The position numbers and the translations under genes are program-made. Of a DNA stretch of 64,000 nucleotides, positions 12,501 through 24,500 are shown piece by piece (the stretch's first letter is position 1; every line of letters begins with the position of its first letter). The notes beneath the pieces were generated by a model. That model was not told the origin of the DNA. It did not search any database and saw nothing but the letters and a program-made list of their open reading frames with translations. This stretch comes from Branchinecta lynchi (taxonomy: Eukaryota; Arthropoda; Branchiopoda; Anostraca; Branchinectidae): positions 5,908,715 through 5,972,714 of the forward strand of contig JAKZAP010000008.1 of assembly GCA_023053575.1 (NCBI GenBank). Direction: 5' to 3'.

Positions 12501-15500
12501 CTATCGATTACCTTTATCCAGCCATGTAAGTATACAATCGTACATACGCACTAAGTAAATTGCAGTGCTGCAATCCTGGAGTCCACCATACTGGTACTTA
12601 TCGATAGAAGAACTGATTTGGTTGAGCAATCGACGGAGCACAAATGCTTCCGTAACTTTAGCCAGACAGAGGGTTATCGAGATAGGGCGCAATTCATCAC
12701 ATGCTTTAGGGGGGCTTGGTTTCGGAATAACCCGGATATACGCCTTTTTCCAAATATCAGGGAAAGTACCAAACATGAAACACAGGTTGATCAACACGGA
12801 TAGTGGCTTGGCAATGAAGGGGGCGTATTCACGAATAAGTTTTACAGGAAGTTCCGAAGGATAAGATGCACTGTTGGGCTTAATTTTCGTTAATTCTTTG
12901 TAGACGTCTTCTTCAGTGACTTGTATAACTTCTTCTTCTGAGTAGCCGGACAAGAGATCGGCTTTCTGGGATTCGGTGGGTGGAGGGTGGGTTCTGCAGA
13001 TTTCAGTGAAGAAAGAGTTCACATCTGTCGCAGTGAGAAGTTTGCCACTATCGTCCAATATTCTCACACTAGAAGTAGTGGATTTTCCCGACATTTTTCG
13101 AACAGACTGATGCCATTTCTTTGGATTACTGACGCGCATTGGTGACACTGATAAACGGCCATATTGAAGTTTGGCGTTACGTATTACGGTGACGGTATAA
13201 TTTCGTAGTTTCTTTGCGTTTACTACATCACCGATAGAGTGCAGGCGGCACCTCTCACGGATGAGTTTCTTTATGGCAGGGGTAATCCATGGTTTATCAA
13301 ACTCACTAATGGTAACTGACTTTGTGGGGAAGATTTCGATGTATTTGAAGTACAGAATGTCACTGAATCTTTTAGTCTTTTCGTGGATGCTTGAATCACC
13401 GTGAACTTCTGGGAAATCATAATTGCCTATCCACTGTCCATAGGCTCGGAGTCCGTCAGAGGTCGGGTAACCACGCGGCTTAATTTCGGCTTGGGCAATG
13501 AACTGTGGGCTTTCCACAGAATAGCAAAATGGTCGGACTTGGCCACTGGTCCGAGAGAGCGTGAGTACAAACGGGGCAAGTAAGTCCGTTTGCACATCGC
13601 CCAGATTACTTCATGGTCGGGATTGGCGAGATCAGAAAGGAGTTTACAGGGTATATCTTCTCTTATGAACAGACCAACACCGCCCCCAAGTTTCGATAGA
13701 ACACGATTAGAGCGAGTGTTCAAGAACACAGAGTATCCAGCCACCCGACCAGTATTTTCATTGAGGTTCCATGTTTCAGTAACGGCTGCTATTGCAATGT
13801 TGTTCTGGCGAATAACAGCTTCAAAATTTTCTGTTTTGTTGCACAGCGATCTAGTGTTGCAAACGAGGAAGTTAGGAAGGCCACAACGAGCGTTGAAAGT
13901 AACAGGTCTTAGGATAGGAGGCGGCTCATTGGCATAGTTGTTCACGGGCAAACAGTCGAAGCGTTCGATTATGGGTAAGTCTGTGAGACTCGATTCAGTC
14001 GGTCTGCCTACATTGGCGCGGGTGTCACTTGCAGCGGATAAGTTACTCGGTTCCACTAAGGGATGCCTCCTCTCAGAAACGTGTTTACCACTTCTGCAAC
14101 CGCGAGTCGTTTTAATGGGAGGCTTAGAAGTCCCTCTGCCGTAAACAGCACTGACATTTGAAAAAGGGACAGCAGCAGCATCTGGTGGCTTCGTCAGAAG
14201 GTTTAAAGTCACTAGGTTCGAAAAAGTAGATGGCGCCGCTTTATACAGGGGTGAACAAAGGTCGAATAAAGTATCATTCCTGTACTTAATTTGCATATTG
14301 ATGGCACAAAATACTGTCAAGATTGCCACTGCTTTGACTGATGACGCCATTGACGAACCAGCACACATTTATTTGGCACTGTTGAGCTAAACTTGGTAGA
14401 TGGGCTCTGCAGCTGTGCTAGCGCAAAAGCGCCATTCTACCTCTCTAGAGGTAGATGAGATTGAAATGAAACTTATTACCTGAATAAATAACATATCTCT
14501 GATGTTCCATTTGAAGTCCGAACTGGGCTCGAAAGCTATGGAGGAGTTGGGGGGGGGGGGTGAGACCGGAAATCCTGAGAAACGGTTAGAATGGAGGGAT
14601 CAGAGTGAAACTTGCTGGGAATAACAAGCATCTGCTCCAGATAAATCGTTTACACATTTTGGACTGGATCCGGACACTTTGGGGGAGGGGGTGGAGGGGT
14701 GTTTCCTGGAATTCTGGAGATGGCGGTTCTGGGAATTTTCACGACGAAACTTGGGAGGCGTATCAGGGACCCTATCAAACTGACTTGTAAATACAAAATT
14801 ACTCGATCCGATAGTCGTAGGGGAGTAGAGGAAGGGAGAATCCGGAATACTTAGTCGTGCGTAACTTTGGAACGGGTGATCGGATTTGAGTGAAATTTTG
14901 TAATTGAACAGAGGACATGACAACAACTGGGGGGGGGGGGGGATACGTGACTGGCTTAAACTGGAGAGATCGGATGGAACCTTGTGGGAATAACTGACGG
15001 ATGCTCCGGATAGATCATTTAGAGAACCGGATTGGCTCAGGCGGCTGTGGGGGGAGTTTAAGGGGGAGTCCGGAATTCCGGTGATCGCGAGTAAAGGTAC
15101 TTCCAGGTGTGCTAGGACGATGAAACTTGTTTGGAATATTATACATTCGATAAGATTGGCTTAGAAATCGCCACTTTCCAAATCCGACCATTCCTTAAAG
15201 TACCAATCATGACGTCAAATTAAGGAAAATACTTTAAAGTAAAATATGTATTTTCATGATGCCCATGACCCCAGACCATTACCATTTTTGCCTCAAGGGT
15301 TTTGCTTACAAATAAGATTCTACCTCCCTTAAAGTGCGCATCTTCACCGCAAGGTCTAAAAGTACTTTTTGGGATCCCAAAACGTAAGTGGAGGGATACC
15401 TATGACATCGTTGTCCATGACAAGTTGTCCGTCTGTCCGTCCGTCTGTGAGCACGATAACTGTCGAAAGGAATGAGATATTTTGATGACACTTGGTTTGA

Positions 15501-18500
15501 CGATTCTTTGGGTCAAGAATAAGGTCGAGAGATGGGCCCTGTAGCCCTATATTTGGGGGGGGGGGAGGGGTCAAATTGTGGGACAAACACATTTTTTTTC
15601 AACATAGTCGATTATGGGGTAAGAAGACATGCTGAGCACGATGGTGAAAATAATTTTCTCGCCGGACAAGTAGTTCGTCAAGAATCCGGCAAAAACAGGA
15701 AAGTTTGTTAAAAGTAAAAGTTTCATTTGTAGTTGATTAAATGTTTGATTTAGGGGTAAGAAGACATGCTGAACATGATGGTGAAAATCATTTACTCGCC
15801 GAGCAAGTAGTTCGTCCGAAATCCGGCAAAAACCGGAAAGTTTGTTAAAAGTAAAAGTTTGATTTGAAGTTGATTAAATGTTTGACATAAGAGTAAGGAG
15901 ACATGTTGAACACGATGGTGAAAACCATTTTCTCGTCGGACAACTAGTTCGCCTGGAATCCGGCCAAAAACGGAAAATATGTTTAAAGCATAAGTTTTAT
16001 CTGAAGTTGATTAGATGACAGATTTAGGGGTAAGAAGAGACGCTGTGTCCGTATATGACAATCATTTCTTACCCGGACAAATAACTAGTCCGGAATCCGG
16101 TTGTACCCGAATTTTTTTAAAGTCAAAGTTTCATTTAAAGTTGATTAGATGTTCTTTATAGGGATAAGGAGATACGCTGGATTCGTTTCTGAATTTTTTT
16201 TTTTGCTGGACTAGTAGTTCGCTCGAATTCGGGTGAAACCGAAAATTTGGCAGAAGTAAAGCAGGAAGTTTCGGTCAGTAGGCTATCGTCAAAATAGATA
16301 TGGCTTATAGAGGTATAGATAGATAGATAGAATACCTGAACTTGGTTTTCTCTGATGATTAGCCTGGTGAAGACTGGATCTGGCGAAGACAAGACCCAGT
16401 TGTCTGGATCAACTCTTAGATTTTTGGGATCCCATCGACACCTTTGGTCTTGTTATCAAACGATGCCTTCTAGCTACTAGCAGGCGAAACCCTAGACGAA
16501 GCAGAGGTCCGTCTCTTGGAAACGGGAAATTACGTAGCAATAATTCAAAGAAGAAACGTACTTAATATAAATGTCAAAACCATATTGAAGACCATTGAAC
16601 TGCCCAACGAAGAAGAGGACTTTAGAGGACAGTACTTTTTACTTACTGTGTATGATAAACTAATATTCGACTCTGTACAAAACTCCCAAACAAAAGACTC
16701 CCGCCAACATTTTGCCTATTCTTGCAAGTGCCATATGAGCTTTCAGCTCTTGTTACCTTTTTCTTTGTATGTTTAAATCATTACCGCATCTGAAGTAATG
16801 GTGACCCAATCAACCCCACCATTATGTCCCAGGGGTAGACGGCAAGTTGATGATTGGGACAAAATGGAGGACTTTGCTATTTCTCGTTCTACTCTCAAAC
16901 TAACAGCGACACAACATCGGAAAAAAATCTGATCTGCGGATTGTATAATAGACTTTCATTTGCCATACTCAGCAGGAAAATCAGTTCACAACTTTTGGAG
17001 TTATAGTAAGCCAAAAAAATTGTTTGTCCCTATCATGGCTGGTCTCCCCTAATGCATCAGTTGTATTATTCCTTTAAAGCACAATGGACACTTCTAGTGC
17101 TTTACTTTGTATTAAATGGTTCACAAACAAACATTTCTGACTTCCTTTAGAAGGCGCTACGAAAATCGGCCGTTTTCTTGTTATCCCTTGTCTTTACCTC
17201 TCTGGCATTTCGGCGATCCAAATTTTAGGAGCTGGGATATCGTGGCAGGAAATTCAAAAGCTTCCAGCAATACTTGATAGAAAAGGACACATTTGAGATG
17301 TCACCAAAGTCAAGCCGCAGATGCAGTTTACCTGATTGTTCTAGTGTTTCATCAGAAGTTCCAGGGCTTAAATTGCCTATTAAAAGTTTTTATTTGTGGA
17401 ATAGCGTTGTGAACCTTGATTGGCTTGCTTTGTAAAATGTACCAGAATATGCAATAAGCTTATAAAAAATAACATAGCTACAAAAATCATTCAAAAACAA
17501 ATAACTTATTCAAATCTGAATTATACAAGCTGATATATGAATAAAATAAAGATCTACTAAGTATTATAAGAAACATCACTTTTATCTTTGTCCAAGCTAG
17601 TAAACTGAGCATGTACTGGCCCAGAAAATTACGCTTTGAAATATCACAGAGAGGAAACTGTTGAAAAAGCTTCTGACCTAGGGGGTAAGCATTGTTCCTA
17701 GGTTGTTACAGAGTGGGATTGAGGTAGTTTGATCTGCCCATTGAACTTTAATGTAAATTCGTATATCTAAATTCACATATTCAGCTTTTCGTTCAGCTTT
17801 AGCTAAAAAAAAAAAACAAGCTTCCAACGGCTGTACCCAGAACAAATTAAGCGCCGCAGGCGAAATTTTTGTTCGTGCTTTCTGTGCTTTCTCAAGACCT
17901 TTGGGGGGGGGGGTTCATAGTTCCGCCCCTGGTGAACGGTGATGCCAGGCACGTTCCTAGACATCTGTGTTTGGCTAGGCATGCTTGTGAACGAAGCTTT
18001 AGTCCTAAAGCTTGACCATAGTTTATGTTTTCAGCTAAAAATTAACCCTGGCAGCGTCGTGGATTTTCTGAAGTGTATCTTATGTTCCTTACAACTTTTA
18101 AGCACACGTTTCATACAAAATAGCACTGCAGACAGTTTTCTTTAAGATGAAATCAGAAACTCCTTCCTCTGCGAAAGTTCGTCTACCTTGCTTAAAGGGT
18201 TACCTGTTGGCATGCAAGTAGATAGGCATTAAAAAGGCATAATGCCGATAATCGACACACCAGCACACGAATATACTGGTGGCAAATAGCCATGGGGTAG
18301 CAAACAGACTAGCCGACTATCTGAAAGTTTCTATCTGAATCAAAAAGTTTTATTCCGGAGTTCGTGAAATATTTTAACGAAGCTTGAATTTTTAAGCGTA
18401 CTGACATTAGATACATATATTGTAGTTTTTTCTGTTGGTTTGACAATAATCGCAAATTTGGTTTACAACCACGATAGTCGATTTTTACAATAAACTTTCT

Positions 18501-21500
18501 ATCTATCTATCTATCTATCTGACTGCAATAGACTGCGAAAAAAACAGTGTCATCTGCGAGAAGCGACTAGCAGTTTGTTTTGCCTATAGATTTATTGCAA
18601 AAGCCAACTGCCCTCAGCAACTACACCGAAAATAGGACCACGTATAAGAAAAAATAAACAAAAGGAAAATCCTAGATATAACTTCCGGACGGACACCTCA
18701 AAATTTCTCGTTACTGCGAAGCACTTATCTCCAATCAAATTTTTTCCCTTCCCTTACTCCCCTAAAACACTCCTGCCAAACATTTCCTCCCTTAATCCCC
18801 CCAACTCACCACATTCACATATAAAATGTAAAAGATTCTCATCAGTTTCACCACACATAGGGTAGAAGTAAGGGCCATCACGTGCCCGATTGTTCCCTAA
18901 ATAACATATCAGTGCTTTTCTGCATGAGCGATGCCAGGGGCGGATCCAGAGGGGGGGCGAGGGGGGCGACCGCCCCCCCTAGACGGGCTGTAATTTTTTG
19001 TTTTGTTTTACTGCATTTACGGAAGTCTGCATTAACGCATGTTCTAACTACTGTAACTAGACTCTAAAATCTTTTTACAAGTGGAGCCAGGAGCTTGAAT
19101 TTTTCTTGTAAACAGTTGTCAGTCGATCAAGTACAGTTTTTACCATTATTATAATATATGAAAACCACATTTTGTTAAATAAGAGACCGACAGGGACACT
19201 TAAAACGCGAAAAAAATTAGCCTTGTGGCCGACAAAAAGGACACTACCCCCACTCTTTTCGGTAAGAATCGCCCCCCCCTAGAACGGAAGGCTGGATCCG
19301 CCCCTGAGCGATGCTGGTACTGCCTAGTAGTCGCTCGTGGGTGATTTACGATGGGCTTTTGCGCTGTTAGATCGTCAGAAAAAAACTAGAAATGTTCATA
19401 TATTTCTTTGGTACGATAACTAATACAGGCTAAGCTTTTTACAAGTATGGTATTTGATAATCGTGTTATTGTCACCATCTTTTTTTAAAGGTATGCCGTA
19501 ATTGTCCAAATAAGTGGAACATTTACCATGTATGCAGCCTCTTTTGCCGGCAACACTGGCCTTTGAACGTAACCCCAGATCCTGAGTATGAGAAGAGGAG
19601 GACTTTGATGCTGGGCCAATACCCCGTTCCAGACGGATGGAAAGACGTCTACGATCCTGGATGGTAAGCGGACGCTTCAGTTTCTTTCACTTAAATCTTT
19701 TTGGCCACTCATTTCCGACTACTCGAGTGTTTTTTTTTAATTGAGTTTCCACTTTGCAAGAAAGTGCCGATCATGTTCTTAATAATAATATAATGTTAAT
19801 AATAATGCTTTCGCCTCTATAAATAAATGTTCTTGCTTGAATTGATTCTTGTTCTCACTAATAGCCTTGTTGGTGGGCGTGCCGCTTGTGTTTTGGAAGT
19901 CTCAAATGTAATTAAGATTGAAAAGTTCCACCCGCCTCCGAAATAAGTAAATGAGTGAAATGTATTACCTATCAGGGTTGAAAAGAACACACGATGGAGT
20001 ACAAGAGAAATTCAAACAAAAATATACATGACAGATAGACCAATGGTATAAAATTAACTAAAAAATACATATTTCCAAATGACGCTGATATGCTCAGAAG
20101 CTGTATAAACAGACCTCTATAGGTATTAACCCGATTTCATTTGACACGAAGCCTACTGATTAGAAGGACCGGTTGGTTGGGATAAGACTGTCTTAAAAGT
20201 AATGTCCGTCAGATGAACACTCACAAACTCACTTTACTTTTCCGTAAATCCTTGTGTAACGCTGACTTTCTCACATTGGCTAACGTAAAATCTCTGAATT
20301 TCTTTTTTTCTCAGTCTTCCGTCGCTTTATGGAAGTCAGCTTATTGAAACTGAGCAGAACACTGACAAAACTTCCTTGGACAAACTCGCAGATCTTCTCA
20401 ACAAGCAAATTTATTTTGTTTGATTTCGCTTGTGCTGTCCCATGCTCTTGCTGTCCCATACGTGAAGTTTCTTAAAGGAACACTCCCACTATTTTCTCTT
20501 CAACTTAGATTATTTTAAAATATTTGAATACTTTAAAACCATGCAGTGCTTTCAAGAAAAAACCCACGGTTTTGGCTGTTTTAAGCCTTTGCCGAGACCC
20601 GTTGGCTTGTACTGAAAACAGGAAACCATTTACATGACCGGTTTTTCTAATGGAAAAACTTCTCGCAGGCAACTGCCGAAAGTTTGATACACATCGAAGG
20701 TAGCAAAACACGGCAAGTGAGAAAATCAGCGTGGTTTTGTTAGAGGGTTTAGAATGTACCGTACGAAATTGGGGTCTCCGGGCTTAGAATATATGGAGTG
20801 ATTATGAAAGTAGGTTGCATTAGTAAGACAGGTCCTTTGAGTTGAAATAATACGGAGAAATACGTACGCTTTTTATGTCGTCGTAAGGGCCTCAATGCGA
20901 AGGGGGTACGTAAGAGATTTTTTGTCCCTTAAGACTTAAAGCTAATGTTTTTTTCTCATCAGTGGCCGCCACTATTACTGGTGCATGGCTAGTGACGAAG
21001 TGTCGTGGTTTCCACCTGGTCACCCCAAGTTCGGCCCTGGTCCACCAGCTGCACGTTTCAGGGACGAGCTTCACAAAAGCGATCAAAAGTCGACAGGAAG
21101 TGTTGAATCTGACAATGAAGAGGTGAGAAGATTCGTTTTAATTCATGCTTGCTGCAGATAATGTGCCTACTATTGTGATTTAGCCTATGTTGACTGGGTG
21201 TTCTAGAGTTTTGCCCGTTTTGGGGATCCCGAAACGTAAGTGGAGGGATACCTATGACATCGTAAAAGTTGTCCGTCTGTCCGTCCGTCTGTATTCACGA
21301 TAACTCTCGAAGGGAATGAGATTTGTTGATGAAGCTTGGTGTGAGGATTCTTTGGGTCATCAGACAAGTCAAGTTCGTAGATGGGCTTTGTAGCCCTACA
21401 TTTAGGGGTGGGGGTTCAAATTAAGGACACGGAGCTACGGGAAAAGGCGGATCGTTAAAAAAATTGGACCCTGGGTCCCCCGCCTTTTCCCGTAACTCCG

Positions 21501-24500
21501 TGCGCGGCCTGGGGCTCCGCCCCAGGGGCACCACTTGGTTTAGGGAGCTGCAGCAGCAGCAGTCAGATTATTCCTTATGTTGTAGAATGGATAGACTCTT
21601 TCTTGACTGGACGTACACAGAGGGTGATGATTTACAATAGTCATGGCTCACAATCCTTCTCCGACCCAAGCCCAGTATTGAGTGGCGTTCCTCAAGGCAC
21701 CAAGCTTGGGCCAACGTTATTCAGCATCTATATAAATGATTGTCCCTCTGTTTTACAAAACACCCTTACACTCTTTGCTGACGACTCAAAACTCTTCGGT
21801 CCTGTTGCCAACAACAAACAAACATCTGAACTGCAAGCTGACCTTGATGCTCTTTCCAACTGGTCATCTCTGTGGCTTTTAGAGTTCAATGCTGCGAAGG
21901 TAAAGTACTTCACCTTGGACCTAAGAACCCTCAACGTACGTACACCATGTCGAATGGGTCCAAAAACCACATTGACCTAGAAAGTGTGGAGGAGGAAAGG
22001 GACCTGGGTGTCACAATTGACAACCAGTTTAAATTTCATCCCCACACTCGCCACCAAGTTGCTAAAGGAAACAGAGCACTCGGGCTTGTCAAAAGGACCA
22101 TCACCTCTAGGAAGCCTGTGATCATTAAGAAGCTTTATACTGCGCTTGTGAGACCCCACCTTGAGTACGGCATGATTGTTGCATCACCCCACCACAAAAT
22201 GGATGCCAAAGCCCTGGATGGAGTGCAAAGAAGAGCCACTAAGATGTCACCACAATTAAAAGCCCTAGAATACCACGAACGGTTGAGGGTACTGAAGCTT
22301 CCCAGCCTCTCGTATCGACGTAAACGCGGCGACGTCCTGATGGTAAAAAAGCTGTTAGACTCCGACATTATTCCTGGGGTATTCGAGAGCTCCCAATCAA
22401 AGTCGACGAGAGGCCATTCCAAGAAGCTCCAACTGACCAGCTGTAAACGACGCGAGCGGCACAGTTTTTTCTGTGTACGGAGTGTTCCACTCTGGAACAG
22501 CCTTTCCGAAAAAACTATCAACGCTGCTACCCTGGATGGCTTCAAAAAAGGCGTGGACGAGGACTGGCGAAATGCTGAATGTCGGCTGCACTGGGATTCC
22601 AGTGAGCCGATGTGACAACAAGATTTACCAACCAATCAATGCCGGCTACACTGGAGTGCCAGTGAGCCAAAGTTACAACAACGATCTGACAATCAAGCCG
22701 CCAACCAGCGAGAGGGTTAACACCACCTTATCTCGCTGGAAGTCAATCAATCAGTCTTTATTATTCGATAAAACATTCCTTACGGTATTAACAAAAAACC
22801 GAATATTTGTTATCTCGTCAAACATAACTATATACAATTGCGCTTTTAACATAGTCAAATATTCAATAATTACACAAGAACAAGGATTGCAACAAATTAA
22901 AACGCTAAAAATTCAATAATTAATATGAAAAAGAGGAAAAGAATTTAAAATTTCGCGTTGAAAAAACTCACAAAGGAGGGGACAAAACTTCTTTCGTACC
23001 GCGCATGAATTGCCCGGATGGGTTGGAGCTTAGGAACTGGTTGTGCTGCCATTCTCTGTGGCCTTATGCGGTCGGGAATGTGGGGAGGGGGAAGGATGTG
23101 CCGATGGTTGGGGTCTTCCAGTAGTTGTTCACCAAACTTGGTAGAAAGTTGGTGTCTACGGTTTGACAAAGATGCGAGACCAAACTCGTTAAGAAGGGAA
23201 ATGTACGGGATTTTGGGGGATTTTGATATTGATACTATTAGTAAAGATCGGTACTGGATCCTCTCGAGGCGTTCCGACTGCTCCCGTATTAAACCGAAAT
23301 GCCATACCGGACAGCAGTATTCAAGGGAAGGGCGAATGAACACAAGGTAAATGCGAAGGAGGTGGTGTTTCGGGGTGCCATGGCGGGAGAGCATTTTTAG
23401 AGACCTTATGCCCATATTTGCTCTTTTCAGCATAGATTGTACTTGCATATCCCACTTGAGATCTGAAGTTAGATGAACACCTAAAAGTTTGAGCTCCTCC
23501 ACTCTGCTGTGATCAGGTAGGTCAGGTTGGAAAGTTGGATTGGACCTGAGAAAAGATACAGTTAGAACGGCTTAAGGTAACAAAATATTTTGAAACAGCT
23601 AATGTGATAGTCGAATATGGGGTAAGAAGACATGCTGAACACGGTAATGAAAACCATTTTCTCGCCGGACAAATAGTTCGTCCGGAATCCGGCAAAAACC
23701 GGAAAGTTTGTTAAAAGTAAAAAATTTATTTGATGTCGATTAGATGTTCGATTTTAAGGTAAGAAGACTTGCTGAACACTTGTGTGTAAATCATTTTCTA
23801 CCCAGACAATTAGTTCGTCCGGAATCCGGCCAAAACCGGAAAATTTGTTAAAAGTAAAAATTTTATTTCTATATATTTAGGGGTAAAAGTGATGCTGAAT
23901 CCGTATATGACAATCATTTTTTACTTGGACATATACACTGTAAAAAGTTTCTCCGAATAAGGATGCAGTATTTGCTACTGGGATTAATCTTATTTCTATT
24001 GGGATAAAATTGATCCGAATTAGGGATAATCTTATCTCAATAAAGACGAGATTAATCCCAGAAGCAAATACTGCAAGATTTTTTTTACAGCGTAGTTCGC
24101 CCGGAATCCAGATGAAACCGGAAAATTTGTTAGAAGTTAAATTTTTATTTGAAGTTGATTAGATGTTCGATATTGGGGAAAGAAGATACGCTGAGTTGAG
24201 TACTTGAGGGTACTTAAGTACTCAAGTACTTTCATGACGTGACAAAATTGATAACCACAAGGTTCAGTTCCATGTTTATGGTCTATGCTTCACTGAAACT
24301 GAATGGACATAAGGGATCTAGTGATTCAAAAGGGATCTAGTGATGCTCAAAGGGGTTGTTTGAAGAATAGCTAACTAGTAGCTTTTCTTCACGAACTGTG
24401 TAGACTGCAGGTGACAACATCCTAAATCATGTTAACGTTTTAAAGCTGAAAATGTTCGTTCAGTAATTTTGTGGGAAGTCCCCACCTACTATTGGAAAGG

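Noticed and set aside
22135..22635. 166-codon frame on the - strand
   Set aside because: Antisense shadow of the CR1-like RT on the + strand.
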